NCBI GenBank assembly: GCA_902802105.1 | Contig: CADCKR010000001.1 | Span: 33,222-97,221 of the forward strand | From: an uncultured Ruminococcus sp. | GTDB taxonomy: Bacteria > Bacillota > Clostridia > Oscillospirales > Acutalibacteraceae | DNA length: 64,000 bases | Direction: 5' to 3' | Made by a program: the position numbers and the translations under genes | Shown here: positions 52,141-62,431 of the stretch, in pieces | How positions within the stretch are numbered: position 1 is the stretch's first letter | How the letters are laid out: the number at the start of each line of letters is the position of its first letter | The notes under the pieces: model-generated | Told to the model about the DNA's origin: nothing | The model's database searches: none | The model's input: only the letters and a program-made list of their open reading frames with translations

Positions 52141-52448
52141 TATGCCTCGATAGACTCGATCTGTACCTTTGTGTAGTACTGTCTGTGGCCCATCTTGCGC
52201 TTCTCGCTTTTCTTAGGCTTATAAGTAAAGACTGTGATCTTCTTGCCTCTGCCGGTCTTGATCACCTTGCCTGTTACCTTAGCTCCGTCAACATAAGGAG
52301 CACCTACCTTGAACCCGTCGTCCGTGCTGACTGCAACAACCTTGAAATCAACAGTTGCATCGTTCTCGGCCTCGAGCTTTTCAACATATACAACATCACC
52401 GTTAGCGACCTTGTACTGCTTTCCGCCTGTTTCAATTACTGCGTACAT
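52140..52448 (-). CDS. rplU: Large ribosomal subunit protein bL21
   Basis: A 102-residue protein starting [14 protein letters not shown], the canonical bL21 start at ATG 52448; a 23-codon longer frame covers the leader hairpin and is rejected. The C-terminal RRNA-binding block [11 protein letters not shown] is present. First gene of rplU-prp-rpmA(-obg-mrnC). Confidence 0.97.
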   Translation of the reverse strand: MYAVIETGGKQYKVANGDVVYVEKLEAENDATVDFKVVAVSTDDGFKVGAPYVDGAKVTGKVIKTGRGKKITVFTYKPKKSEKRKMGHRQYYTKVQIESIEA

Positions 52449-52483
52449 ACCCGCACCTACCTGTCTGTTAAACTCGCTGCACA

Positions 52484-52515
52484 GGGCGGAGCATTCAGCT
52501 GCTCTCTTTCTGCCC
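52484..52515 (-). ncRNA. bL21 mRNA leader hairpin
   Basis: On the minus strand GGGC pairs with GCCC around an inner GAGCA/TGCTC stem, 36 nt upstream of rplU. This position and the two-part hairpin fit the Firmicutes L21 leader family, thought to give autoregulation by bL21. Class assignment is by position and shape only. Confidence 0.5.
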
Positions 52516-52533
52516 ATAGCATGCGGCTATATT

Positions 52534-52562
52534 ATATTACCACAGTACAAGCCCGATGTCAA
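52534..52562 (-). promoter_or_regulatory. Promoter of the rplU operon
   Basis: On the minus strand TTGACA (52557-52562), 17 bp, then TAATAT (52534-52539). Confidence 0.75.
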
Positions 52563-52580
52563 GCGTTTTTTCTGCGGCAC

Positions 52581-52705
52581 CACGGAAATCAACTTTCTTT
52601 AAAAGAAAATTAAAAGTGTGCCGTTCTGAACACAGATGATCAACTTTAGTCACATAATTTGCATTATTGAAATGAGTTGATGATTTTTGAAAATTGATTT
52701 CCGTG
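52581..52705. repeat. GGAAATCAATTTT-family element flanked by 9-bp direct repeats
   Basis: Ends CACGGAAATCAA (52581) and TTGATTTCCGTG (52705) are perfect inverted repeats. CTGCGGCAC occurs on both sides (52572-52580 and 52706-52714), like a target-site duplication. The interior is AT-rich and non-coding and lacks the usual core. Confidence 0.75.
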
Positions 52706-52714
52706 CTGCGGCAC

Positions 52715-52815
52715 CACGGAAATCAATTTCGCGCCGGCGAGTTACACGGGGGAAACCCTTTTCCGGCGGAAAAAGGGTTTTCCCCCGGACCCCCTTCCTA
52801 AAACCGCTGAATTTG
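52715..52815. repeat. GGAAATCAATTTT-family element, left end and core
   Basis: CACGGAAATCAATTTCGCG followed by TTACACGGGGG and a hairpin of CCCTTTTCCG/CGGAAAAAGGG, then CTTCCTAAAACCGCTGAATTT. No right end is found. The region 52563-53049 has no gene; it is a mosaic of these repeats. Confidence 0.65.
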
Positions 52816-52886
52816 ATCTGCCGGCGAGCTGCCGCTCACGATTCGCTGATTGTCTTTCTCATACCTTAGTTAGTGCCGCCAGAGTG

Positions 52887-53033
52887 AGTAGACCGGCGTC
52901 TGCAAAAGAAAGTTTTTGCAAAGCGCCGCGAATACACCTGCTTCTACGGGAATGACTAAGGAATGAGCAGAACAAAGCGAGTGTAAACGAGCGGAGCGGA
53001 AAAGGGTGCGCAGGCTCTGCGCCGCCGCTGGGC
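52887..53033. repeat. CTAAGGAATGA/GTAAACGAGC repeat, copy 1
   Basis: Shares with 63182-63322 the blocks AGCGTCTG(C/T)AAAAGAA, AACTAAGGAATGA-like, AACAAAGCGAG.GTAAACGAGC and a GC-rich end, in the same order and direction. A diverged inverted copy of its right half lies just before it (about 52826-52880). Confidence 0.65.
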
Positions 53034-53049
53034 ATGGGTGCAAAGGAGA

Positions 53050-55011
53050 TTACCAGTTCATTACTGCGAAATCATGTACACGGTGTAAATACTGATATTC
53101 GCAGGTCTTGAAATTATGTTCCGGCTGGGTACCGTACCAATAATAAAGCACCTGACCGTTGTACAGGTTGTTGTTTTCGATCTGAGCATCAAACGAATAG
53201 TGCTTGTCACCAAGAGTTACGTCTGTCCAGAAATGGCCGCCCTTGCCGCCTGCTCTGAGACCGGTAAGACCCTCAACTACATCTGCCTTGTAGCCGAGTC
53301 TGCGCATGAGGATAGTAAGAGCACAAGCAAAGTTTTCACAGGTTCCGGAGTGATTTTTCAGGATCGAGTAGCCATCGCATACAATGAACATATCACTGCG
53401 GTATTTGTAGTAAGGAACACCGTCCGGATATCCTACAGGAGCTCCGTAGGTGCTGTTCTGAGCAAGATATTCATAGCAGGCTCTTACCTTCTGAGCATTT
53501 GTCATTCCGGGCTTTATTATCTTTGCCATGATGGAATCCACAAGCTTATCAAGCTCCGGACAGTTGGTTTTCATGGGTTTGCCAAGCTTTTCTTTGTTGA
53601 GAAGCTCATCTGTTTCGGATGCAGCAGGGAATGTAGTGCTGTATCTGTCGCCTGTCACTATTACCGCTACCTTTGAAGCTTTGCCTGTAGTGCTTGTTAC
53701 AGTAATGTCTGTTGTGCCTACACCTACAGCTTTTACAACACCTTTCGCTGTAACTGTTGCGACCTTCTTGTCGGCAGATGAGCAGGTTATGCTTTTGTCT
53801 TCCTGATAGTAGCTTGATATAGTAAACGTCTCACCTACATTCAGCACCGCAAGATCGTCATGGAGATCAAGATAATTCTCTGCGCTGATCTCAGGCACAG
53901 CGGCCGGCTCCGGCTCGGGTTCGGGAACAACAACATTGCATGAAGCGGAAACGCCGTTGAAGAGCGTCACCTTTATCGCTGCCTTGCCCGGAGCCTTTGC
54001 AACGATATTGCCGCGCTGGTCTACTGTTGCTACCTTGGTATTCGTGCTTTTGAATATCTTTTTATTGGATGCACAATCTGACGGGAGCAGACAATAGATC
54101 GTGTATTTTTTACCGGCATCCAGACGTAAATTCTTTGAGCTGAGACTGAATGATCCCGGAGCCTTCTTTACCGTTACGCTGCATGAGGCCTGCATACCGT
54201 TGTAAAGATTAACGCTGACCTTTGCAGTACCAGCGGATACCGCAGTGAGCTTTCCTTCTGAGCTGACCGAAACGACTTTTTTATTGCTGCTCTTGAATAT
54301 CTTTGTGTTTGATGCAGTATTTCCCGGCAGTATTGGACAAAGTATGAGTGTCTCACCCTTGCCGAGAGTTATCTTTGAGACGTTCAGCTTTACAGAAGAA
54401 GGTTCATCCATTACTTTTATCTTACAGGCAGCTGTTTTTCCGTTGTATGTCTTTACCGTAAGTGTAGTTGTACCGGAGCTGAGTCCCTTGATAACTCCTG
54501 TCTTTTTGCTGCAGGAGGCAACAAGCGGATCCTTTACTGAATATGTTATGCCTGATGCTGCGGCGCCGGCAGGAAGCGAAGCATTGAATTTGTATGTCTC
54601 ACCCTTGCCGATACACACATAGCTTGTGTTGAGGTTTACGGAAGACGGAGCTTCTTTTACTCTGACAATGCAGGCCGCAGCACCGCCCGTTTTTGTGCGC
54701 ACCCTGATAACTGCTCTTCCCGGACTTACTGCGGTTATTACGCCGTTCTTTACAGCAGCAACATCGGAATCGCTCGTTGACCATCTTAACACAGAGTCTT
54801 TGCTGTTTGAAAATATAGGCTTTAGAGTGAACCTTTCACCTTTGCCAAGAATAATTGAGCTGCTGCTGAATCTTACAGGCTTCTGTTCCGTTTCTGTGGC
54901 TGCGGCCGTGATGCCGCCTGCCGCATAAAACTGAGGTACAGCAGCGAAGGAAACAGATGCAGCTGTAGTCAAAGACAATAATGCTGCGATAATTCTCTTG
55001 CTGAGTTTCAT
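53050..55011 (-). CDS. Secreted Big_2 repeat protein with transglutaminase-like domain
   Basis: A 653-residue exported protein. Signal peptide at about 1-30. Five Ig-like Big_2 domains (about 45-455) each carry a LGKGE or similar start and a G.A.V.V end, with a short Pro/Glu linker (PEPEPEP) before the fifth. A C-terminal transglutaminase-like domain has Cys in HSGTCENFACAL, His in GGHFWTDV and Asp in YSFDAQ. It may be a surface peptidase or cross-linking enzyme; the substrate is unknown. No anchor motif. AAAGGAAG precedes ATG. Confidence 0.85.
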   Translation of the reverse strand: MKLSKRIIAALLSLTTAASVSFAAVPQFYAAGGITAAATETEQKPVRFSSSSIILGKGERFTLKPIFSNSKDSVLRWSTSDSDVAAVKNGVITAVSPGRAVIRVRTKTGGAAACIVRVKEAPSSVNLNTSYVCIGKGETYKFNASLPAGAAASGITYSVKDPLVASCSKKTGVIKGLSSGTTTLTVKTYNGKTAACKIKVMDEPSSVKLNVSKITLGKGETLILCPILPGNTASNTKIFKSSNKKVVSVSSEGKLTAVSAGTAKVSVNLYNGMQASCSVTVKKAPGSFSLSSKNLRLDAGKKYTIYCLLPSDCASNKKIFKSTNTKVATVDQRGNIVAKAPGKAAIKVTLFNGVSASCNVVVPEPEPEPAAVPEISAENYLDLHDDLAVLNVGETFTISSYYQEDKSITCSSADKKVATVTAKGVVKAVGVGTTDITVTSTTGKASKVAVIVTGDRYSTTFPAASETDELLNKEKLGKPMKTNCPELDKLVDSIMAKIIKPGMTNAQKVRACYEYLAQNSTYGAPVGYPDGVPYYKYRSDMFIVCDGYSILKNHSGTCENFACALTILMRRLGYKADVVEGLTGLRAGGKGGHFWTDVTLGDKHYSFDAQIENNNLYNGQVLYYWYGTQPEHNFKTCEYQYLHRVHDFAVMNW

Positions 55012-55078
55012 TTTGTACTTCCTTTCTTTTAAATATATTTTACTCCTGCATCCATTTTTGAACGCAGGCTATTAAACA

Positions 55079-55116
55079 GGCACGGTAAACCTTCTGTCCA
55101 AAAGGTCTATCGTGCC
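55079..55116 (-). terminator. Hairpin after ilvC
   Basis: GGCACG and ACCTT pair with CGTGCC and AAGGT in one long stem with two weak positions. The following minus-strand sequence (TGTTTAAT) is only moderately T-rich. Confidence 0.6.
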
Positions 55117-55176
55117 TTATTTCTGTTTGTATTGAATTCTTATGTTTTCCCGTTAAGGGATGACAAGCCCTGAAGA

Positions 55177-56193
<1,017 letters not shown>

Positions 56194-56297
56194 TTACCTC
56201 CAAAGTAATTTTACGGGCAGCAGTCTTTATTTGGCGCCCCTTTACAGCACCCGGCGCTGCCTGTTGAAAATATATTTTTATGAAATTCGTTAGACCG

Positions 56298-56789
56298 TCA
56301 TTTGCGTGACACAACGGAATCCTTTTCGATAGCCACTGTGCCTGTTCTGACGATCTCACGGATACCATACGGTTTGAGAAGATCTATCAGCGTTTCAAAG
56401 CGTTCCTGTGTGTCTGCAAACTGCAGAGTCATGGTATTCACCGAAACGTCAACGATCCTTGCGCCCATCAGCTCAGATATCTTCATAATGTCGAGCCTCT
56501 GCTTTGCAGGGCAGTTTACCTTTATGAGTGAAAGCTCTCTGCTGATGAACTCATCCTTTGCGAAGGTGCGTACCTTGATAACCGGTATGACCTTGTTGAG
56601 CTGCTTTTCAAGCTGCTCTATCACATATTCGTCACCGTCGGCGACGATAGTGATGCGTGAAAACCTCGGGTCTTCGGTGATGCCCACCGCAAGACTGTCT
56701 ATGTTGAAGCCTCGCCTTGAGAAAAGTCCGGATACCTTCGAGAGTACGCCGGCGTGGTTCTCAACGAGTACGGAAAGTGTGTATTTCAT
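56298..56789 (-). CDS. ilvN: Acetolactate synthase small subunit (second isozyme)
   Basis: A 163-residue ACT-domain regulatory subunit. YTLSVLVENHAGVLSKVSG and RRGFNIDSLAVG match the canonical valine-site region. ATG 56789 follows AAGGAGG; a 15-codon longer frame overlaps ilvB. Its sequence differs clearly from the subunit at 28536, and it is closer to the canonical IlvH/IlvN form. Confidence 0.95.
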   Translation of the reverse strand: MKYTLSVLVENHAGVLSKVSGLFSRRGFNIDSLAVGITEDPRFSRITIVADGDEYVIEQLEKQLNKVIPVIKVRTFAKDEFISRELSLIKVNCPAKQRLDIMKISELMGARIVDVSVNTMTLQFADTQERFETLIDLLKPYGIREIVRTGTVAIEKDSVVSRK

Positions 56790-56800
56790 GCTCTGCCTCC

Positions 56801-58420
56801 TTATCTCGACGGTGTGCCGGGGTGTACATTGCATACAAGCAGGAAAGGCTTATCGCTTTTGAGCATTTTTTGGGCGGCAGCCTCAGCCTCGTCATTATCG
56901 GAAACAAATGCAGATTCAATGCCGTAAGCCTCGGCAATGCGTCTGAAATCCGGGAAAGCATCAAGCTCTGTGACTGCATAGCGGCTGTTGTAGTGAACGT
57001 CCTGAAGCTCATGCACCATGCCGAGCACGGTATTGCGCATCACGATGATCTTTACGTTAAGACCGTTCTGCACGATGGTCGCAAGCTCATTGAACATCAT
57101 CTGGAACGAACCGTCACCGCATACGGCAACAACATCTCTTGTGGGACGCGCAAACTTTGCGCCTATTGCCGCGGGCACCGAATAGCCCATTGTTCCCATG
57201 CCGCCGGAGGTAAAGAAGCGTCCGTCCGACATTTTGTAGCTGTTGGCGCACCAGATCTGGTTCTGACCTACATCGGCGATAAGTATCGCTTTGGAGCGCA
57301 TCATACCCGAAAGCTTTTCAAGAAAGCTCTTAGGCTCAACATAGCCGTCAAACCTCTTGTACGGAAGAGCAAAGTCCTTTTTCCATTTTTCCACACTGTC
57401 AAGCCATTCCTGAGGAGTGGTATATTCAACATCCCTGAGCATTGCCGACATAACATTCTTTATATCGCCTACTATCGGGATATTGGTCTTCATGTTTTTG
57501 CCTATCTCGGCAGGGTCGATGTCTATGTGTATTACTGTCGTATGCTCAGCCACCTGGTCGGGAGAGGAAACCGCCCTGTCGCCTACACGGGCGCCGCATA
57601 CTATTATAAGGTCAGAATCGTGTATAACTTTATTGGCAGCTTTCCTGCCGTGTGAGCCTATCATTCCCACATAAAGCGGATCGTCAGATGGCATTGTGCC
57701 GATGCCCATCATAGTGGATATGACCGGCATATTTGTTTTCTTTACAAACTCCCTGAATTTCAGCTTTGCTCCGGATGTGAGCACTCCGCCGCCTGCAACT
57801 ATTACAGGACGCTTAGCTGTTGAGAGAATATCAAGCGCTCTTTTGATCTGCATCGGGTGACCCGAAACGCTTGGCTTGTAGCCGATGATATTTACCTTTT
57901 CGGGATATACGAACTCCTCTATCTCATCCTGCTGAACATCAACAGGAACATCTATCAGTACAGGCCCCGGTCTGCCGGTAGAAGCTATATGAAAAGCCTC
58001 CTTGAAAACTCTTGGAAGGTCTGCTGCATCCTTTACCAGGTAGCTGTGCTTTACAAATGATTCACAGGCGCCTGTGATATCGGCCTCCTGAAAAACGTCA
58101 CGGCCGAGCTGATCGCTCTTGACCTGACCGGTGATAGCAACCATAGGTATTGAATCCATGTATGCAGTTGCGATCCCGGTTATCATGTTGAGAGCTCCGG
58201 GACCGGAGGTTGCAACACAAACGCCGACCTTGGAAAGAGCTCTTGCATAACCGCTTGCAGCATGAGCAGCGTTCTGTTCCTGACGGACAAGCACTGCCTT
58301 GATATCCGTGTCATACAGTTTATCAAAAAACGGGCATATAACTGCGCCGGGATAACCGAAGACGATCTCAACACCCTCTGCCTGAAGGCATTTTACCATT
58401 ATTTCAGCTCCGTTGATCAT
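56801..58420 (-). CDS. ilvB: Acetolactate synthase large subunit (second isozyme)
   Basis: A 539-residue ThDP enzyme. The catalytic Glu is in VRQEQNAAHAASGYAR, followed by TSGPGALN. The ThDP motif runs GDGSFQMM to MRNTVLGMVHELQ. The start is ATG 58420 after AAAGGAGGAG. It heads ilvB-ilvN-ilvC, so it is the likely main biosynthetic isozyme, while the 26857 copy may serve another condition. Confidence 0.96.
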   Translation of the reverse strand: MINGAEIMVKCLQAEGVEIVFGYPGAVICPFFDKLYDTDIKAVLVRQEQNAAHAASGYARALSKVGVCVATSGPGALNMITGIATAYMDSIPMVAITGQVKSDQLGRDVFQEADITGACESFVKHSYLVKDAADLPRVFKEAFHIASTGRPGPVLIDVPVDVQQDEIEEFVYPEKVNIIGYKPSVSGHPMQIKRALDILSTAKRPVIVAGGGVLTSGAKLKFREFVKKTNMPVISTMMGIGTMPSDDPLYVGMIGSHGRKAANKVIHDSDLIIVCGARVGDRAVSSPDQVAEHTTVIHIDIDPAEIGKNMKTNIPIVGDIKNVMSAMLRDVEYTTPQEWLDSVEKWKKDFALPYKRFDGYVEPKSFLEKLSGMMRSKAILIADVGQNQIWCANSYKMSDGRFFTSGGMGTMGYSVPAAIGAKFARPTRDVVAVCGDGSFQMMFNELATIVQNGLNVKIIVMRNTVLGMVHELQDVHYNSRYAVTELDAFPDFRRIAEAYGIESAFVSDNDEAEAAAQKMLKSDKPFLLVCNVHPGTPSR

Positions 58421-58446
58421 AGAACTCCTCCTTTCATATAAAACCA

Positions 58447-58475
58447 ATTATATCATTATGAAAAAAACGTGTCAA
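58447..58475 (-). promoter_or_regulatory. Promoter of ilvB-ilvN-ilvC
   Basis: On the minus strand a full consensus: TTGACA (58470-58475), 17 bp, TATAAT (58447-58452). The leader is only about 20 nt, so no T-box or attenuator fits. Confidence 0.88.
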
Positions 58476-58495
58476 GACAAAAACTCCAAAACTTT

Positions 58496-58560
58496 ACGGA
58501 AATAAATCATGCGCCGCTGAGTTACACGGATGAGACCCTTCCCAAAGCCGCCGGCTCTTG
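58496..58560. repeat. GGAAATCAATTTT-family, degenerate copy
   Basis: ACGGAAATAAATCATGCGCCG, then GAGTTACACGG and CCTTCCCAAAGCCGCCGG. The gap 58421-58925 otherwise holds two divergent promoters and no gene. Confidence 0.5.
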
Positions 58561-58793
58561 ATGCACTTGTGACCCAAGCGCTGTGAAAGGATCATCCTAT
58601 AAGAAAGTTCCGTAATACCGTCTGCTGCAAAATCTCAAAAATGGATCTTCTTGCCAAAAGCTTCATGCTTTCAGATGTCTTTGTCCGCCCTTGCTTTTGC
58701 TGAGGTAATGCAGGGCAGCCTGCAAAGCTCTGTACGTTAAAAAAGATAACATAAAATAAAAAGCTTTGGGTTCATTGTTATGCAAAAAGTCGA

Positions 58794-58821
58794 TTGACAA
58801 TTCAGCGTGATATTTTATAAT
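58794..58821 (+). promoter_or_regulatory. Promoter of rsmD-coaD
   Basis: TTGACA (58794-58799), 16 bp, TATAAT (58816-58821). It lies 105 bp before the rsmD start. Confidence 0.75.
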
Positions 58822-58925
58822 TATAGTGTAGTACTGCAAGTATGTGTTTTGGCTTCGGAGAAAAAGAGCCACGTTTGTGCTTTTCCGGAGACTTGCGGTA
58901 ATTCCCGGAAAAGGAAAGTGAAAAT

Positions 58926-59477
58926 ATGAGGGTCATTACAGGTACCTGCAGAGGGCGAAAGCTTATATCTCCGATCGGCGAGGATGTGCGCCCTACTACC
59001 GATAATGTCAAGGAATCGGTATTCAGCATAATACAGTTTTCAGTTGAGGGCAGAAGCTTTCTGGACGCTTTTGCCGGTTCGGGGCAGATGGGCATAGAAG
59101 CCCTGAGCCGCGGTGCAGCATCCGCTGTTTTTGTGGATAACAGCCGCAGATCACTTGATGTAGTGAGAAAAAATCTTGAGCTTACCGGTCTTCGGCAGCG
59201 TGCAGATATTATCGGGACCGATACGCTCGCTTATCTTTCTTCATGCAGGAGAAAATTCGATATCGCCTTTCTTGACCCGCCCTATAAACAGGGTCTGCTC
59301 CAGAACGCACTTGTGCTTTTGCCTCGTGTTATGAACGAGAGCGGGTACATTATCTGTGAGCATCCCGCAGACGAGGCTCTGCCGGAGAGGACCGGCGGTT
59401 TTATCATAAAAAAAAGCTACAAGTACGGTAAGATAATGATCACCGTATATTCTGGCGAGAGTGTGGAGGGCTTATGA
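58926..59477 (+). CDS. rsmD: 16S rRNA (guanine-966-N2)-methyltransferase
   Basis: A 183-residue SAM methyltransferase. MRVITGTCRGRKL is the usual start, RPTTDNVKESVFSI the substrate-binding block, DAFAGSGQMGIEALSRGA the SAM motif and FLDPPY the catalytic NPPY-type motif. Its stop overlaps coaD (ATGA), the conserved pairing. Confidence 0.96.
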   Translation: MRVITGTCRGRKLISPIGEDVRPTTDNVKESVFSIIQFSVEGRSFLDAFAGSGQMGIEALSRGAASAVFVDNSRRSLDVVRKNLELTGLRQRADIIGTDTLAYLSSCRRKFDIAFLDPPYKQGLLQNALVLLPRVMNESGYIICEHPADEALPERTGGFIIKKSYKYGKIMITVYSGESVEGL

Positions 59478-59965
59478 CAACTGCTATATATCCCGGAAGC
59501 TTTGATCCCGTTACAGTTGGACATCTTGATATCATCAAACGCGCTTCAAAGCTGTTTGACAGAGTTATCGTTGCAGTGCTTGTAAACATGGAAAAAAGGC
59601 CCTGGTTCACGATAGAGGAAAGAACGGAGCTGCTCAAAAAAGTCACTGAGGGTATGCCGAATGTGGAGATCGCAGGCTTTGACGGTTTGCTGGTAGATTT
59701 TGCGGCACAAAAGAAAGCATCAGCTATCGTCAAGGGTCTGAGGGCCGTTTCTGACTTTGAATATGAGTTCCAGATGGCACTCACTAACCGCAAGCTTGAC
59801 GATACGATCGAAACGGTATTCCTGACAAGCAGCGCAGAGAATATGTTCCTCAGCTCAAGCATTGTCAAGCAGGTAGGACTTCTCGGCGGCGACATTGCGG
59901 CGTTTGTGCCTGAGTGCATAAAGGATGAGATCCTGCTGAGAATAAAGCAGAGAATAAAGAAATAA
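59474..59965 (+). CDS. coaD: Phosphopantetheine adenylyltransferase
   Basis: A 163-residue nucleotidyltransferase for the fourth step of coenzyme A synthesis. YPGSFDPVTVGHLDI carries the T/HxGH motif, IVKGLRAVSDFEYE and LSSSIVKQV (SS(T/S) motif) are intact. The start codon overlaps the rsmD stop by 4 bp. Confidence 0.97.
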   Translation: MTTAIYPGSFDPVTVGHLDIIKRASKLFDRVIVAVLVNMEKRPWFTIEERTELLKKVTEGMPNVEIAGFDGLLVDFAAQKKASAIVKGLRAVSDFEYEFQMALTNRKLDDTIETVFLTSSAENMFLSSSIVKQVGLLGGDIAAFVPECIKDEILLRIKQRIKK

Positions 59966-60039
59966 AAGCAATACCGTTTTTAGCATACGAAACAAATACA
60001 TGGTTTTGAGGATAGGAAATTTGAAAGGGAGTAAAGCAA

Positions 60040-60552
60040 ATGAAACTGGAAATGCTGATCGACGAGCTTCAGGAAATTCTTGACAATTCGTTCAAGATGC
60101 CCTTGAGCGGCGGCAAAAGAGTGGTCAACACCGAGCGTATGCAGGAGATAGTAGAGGAGCTTCGCACGAACACTCCTCAGGAGGTGCGTCAGGCTAAGCT
60201 TGTATCCGCCGACAGGAGCAATATTCTTGCAAAATCAAAGCAGGAGGCCGAAACGATAGTTCAGCAGGCCGAGGAAAGAGCAAAGGCTATGGTCGAGCGC
60301 AGCGAGATCACCCGACAGGCACAGCTCAAAGCAAATGAGATAATCGCAAAGGCAAATGAAGAAGCTGCCAAGATAAAGCAGGCGGCGAACCAGTACATTG
60401 AGGGAATAATGAAAAAGGCGGACGATGAGCTTTCGGCAAATCTTGCCGCTCTGAAAAAGACCCGTCAGAATTTAAAGGCATATCAGACACAGAACACCCC
60501 GTCAGGAAAGGATACATCACCAAGAAAAAGATCGCCTAAAAGTGAGGACTGA
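60040..60552 (+). CDS. Coiled-coil protein downstream of coaD
   Basis: A 170-residue mostly helical protein. A DivIVA-like start (MLIDELQEILDNS) leads into a long Ala/Glu/Lys coiled coil (about 65-145), ending in a basic Ser/Lys tail. Such ATP-synthase-b-like or DivIVA-like proteins are commonly encoded after coaD in Clostridia; the role is unknown, perhaps cell envelope scaffolding. AAGGGAG precedes ATG. Confidence 0.75.
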   Translation: MKLEMLIDELQEILDNSFKMPLSGGKRVVNTERMQEIVEELRTNTPQEVRQAKLVSADRSNILAKSKQEAETIVQQAEERAKAMVERSEITRQAQLKANEIIAKANEEAAKIKQAANQYIEGIMKKADDELSANLAALKKTRQNLKAYQTQNTPSGKDTSPRKRSPKSED

Positions 60553-60669
60553 TCTGATAAAGAACTCCCATAAATACGGCCGATAATATCAGTCCGGCCG
60601 GTCTTGCCGCATAGCCTGTAAAGCTGTGCAGGCAGGAAAATATCAGAACCTCAGTAAAGGGGGAACGTT

Positions 60670-62046
60670 ATGAAAAAGATAGTTTCCAACACGCTGTATG
60701 TTTTGTTTTTCGGGTTTGCTCTTACGCTTGTGATCGCATGTGTAATGCTTATTATCAATATTTCAAAGGGCGACGGGCAAAGCTTCAATGAGATAGAGGC
60801 TGTAAAGCTCAGCGGTCCGGCAGATGATGATATCGCTTTTTCGCATATCAGCAATGAGGTACTGAATGAGGCATCCGGAAATTATCAGCAGGTCTCTGTT
60901 CACTTCGGATATGACGCCCTGAACAATGAAAAAAAGGAGCTTCTTTACAATCGCCTGATGACAGAAATATACACCATTTCAAACGATGCGGATCAGAACG
61001 GACGATACCGCTTGTCAAGGATAAGGGTCCGCGACTATAAGCTTTCGGAGTTTGACATCCGTGAGGTGGTCAATGCGTTCACCTACGACAACCCGCAGTA
61101 TTTCTGGATCGAAAATCTTTTCGGCTATGCCTATGCCGGAGATGATACGATAGTTGAGTTCTATTCTGTACTTTCTGCGAATGAGTGCGACAAGTATATC
61201 AGCCGCTTTAACGATAAAGTCAAAAATATACTGTCGCAGATAGAAAAAGGCAAGAGCGCATATCAGCGTGAAAAAGCGGTGCATGATATAATATTGAAGA
61301 ACTGCACCTACAAAACAGGTGTAAAGAGCACAGCCGACGGCTGGGAATATTTTACCGCATACGGCGCACTTGTAAACGGCGAGGCTGTATGTGAGGGCTA
61401 TGCAAAATCCATGCAGGTACTGCTTACGAGAGTAGGAGTGCACTGCAGCATGATAAGGGGCGATGCAGGCGGCGTTGCTCATATGTGGAACGTAGCGGAG
61501 CTTAACGGTGAGTGGTATCATGTTGACCCGACATGGGATGATAATGAAAATGACGATGTGCCGAGCTATGAATATTTCAATGTTCCGACAGACCAGATAG
61601 CAAAGAATCATACTATATGCGATGATATCGAAATCGTCACAAAGATCACGGATGACGAGGAAGAGAAAAATATTGATCCGATGGCGAAATATAACTTCTA
61701 TGTGCCTATGTGTACTTCAAGAGATATGAACTATTATCAGGTCGAGGGACTGCTTATCCGCAGACTTGATAAGTCGGCAGAAGAAGCTCTGACAGAGTTT
61801 ATCAGGAGTAACGCCGCAAGCGGCAGTGTTTACATTCCGATACGTTTTGGCGCTGAGATATCCTATGGAGAATATATAAACAAGCTTTTCCATAAATCGC
61901 CGTATCTGTTCTATTATTGTCTTGAAAATGTAAACAAGGGACTGAGCAAGGAAAAGCAGATAGACTCAGGCAGTATTTTTCTGCTGAAAAACGAAGAGTT
62001 CCGCACACTGAGAGTAAGAGTCAGCTATGGCACAAGCGAAGAATAA
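60670..62046 (+). CDS. Membrane-anchored transglutaminase-like protein
   Basis: A 458-residue protein. One N-terminal transmembrane helix (about 8-30), then an extracytoplasmic domain of about 140 residues, then a transglutaminase core with Cys in GEAVCEGYAKS, His in GVAHMWNVAEL and Asp in YHVDPTWDD. A C-terminal domain of unknown fold follows. It probably acts on cell-wall or surface proteins, as peptidase or crosslinker. GGGGGA precedes ATG. Confidence 0.86.
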   Translation: MKKIVSNTLYVLFFGFALTLVIACVMLIINISKGDGQSFNEIEAVKLSGPADDDIAFSHISNEVLNEASGNYQQVSVHFGYDALNNEKKELLYNRLMTEIYTISNDADQNGRYRLSRIRVRDYKLSEFDIREVVNAFTYDNPQYFWIENLFGYAYAGDDTIVEFYSVLSANECDKYISRFNDKVKNILSQIEKGKSAYQREKAVHDIILKNCTYKTGVKSTADGWEYFTAYGALVNGEAVCEGYAKSMQVLLTRVGVHCSMIRGDAGGVAHMWNVAELNGEWYHVDPTWDDNENDDVPSYEYFNVPTDQIAKNHTICDDIEIVTKITDDEEEKNIDPMAKYNFYVPMCTSRDMNYYQVEGLLIRRLDKSAEEALTEFIRSNAASGSVYIPIRFGAEISYGEYINKLFHKSPYLFYYCLENVNKGLSKEKQIDSGSIFLLKNEEFRTLRVRVSYGTSEE

Positions 62047-62062
62047 TATTCCGCAATACAGC

Positions 62063-62097
62063 AGATTTCCCACCTGAAAAGGTGGGAAATCTTTTTG
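62063..62097 (+). terminator. Intrinsic terminator after the transglutaminase gene
   Basis: Perfect 12-bp stem AGATTTCCCACC/GGTGGGAAATCT, loop TGAAAA, tail TTTTTG. Confidence 0.92.
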
Positions 62098-62121
62098 TAT
62101 TTGCGGCTCATTTTTACCGTC

Positions 62122-62183
62122 ATACTAATTCCTGATAAAAATCAGACCGCAAAAATTGTCTGCTTTTTGTTAGGTATTAGTAT
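62122..62183. repeat. ATACTAATACC palindromic repeat, copy 4 (inverted)
   Basis: Runs ATACTAATTCCTGATAAAA to TTAGGTATTAGTAT, the reverse orientation of copies 1-3. It lies 25 bp after an ordinary terminator. Confidence 0.75.
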
Positions 62184-62239
62184 CAGATATATGAAATTTT
62201 GCTGTCTGCCGTAAGTCAAACGCGCCGACCGAGCCGACA

Positions 62240-62297
62240 GGCGAGAAAGTGGGATCTTCACTTTAAAGTCTCCCTGACAAAAATTGATTTCCGTGGA
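62240..62297. repeat. GGAAATCAATTTT-family, right end
   Basis: The CACTTTAAAGT hairpin, TCCC and AAAATTGATTTCCGTG match the right half of the 16177 element. Confidence 0.55.
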
Positions 62298-62352
62298 TTT
62301 GATAATTTTTACTTGACATTTTGGGGCAGATATAATATAATACTTATTGTTG

Positions 62353-62428
62353 CGGGGTGTAGCGCAGTTGGTAGCGCGCCTGCTTTGGGAGCAGGATGTC
62401 GGGGGTTCAAGTCCCTTCACTCCGACCA
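62353..62428 (+). tRNA. tRNA-Pro (anticodon TGG)
   Basis: Acceptor arms CGGGGTG and CACTCCG pair (one G-T). The anticodon stem CCTGC/GCAGG holds loop TTTGGGA with TGG. The T arm has GGTTCAAGTCC, and CCA is encoded at the 3' end. Confidence 0.95.
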
Positions 62429-62431
62429 GGA

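Noticed and set aside
53050-55011. Phage endolysin for the particle operon
   Set aside because: It is a Big_2-transglutaminase surface protein 13 kb away, with no lysis-type domain.
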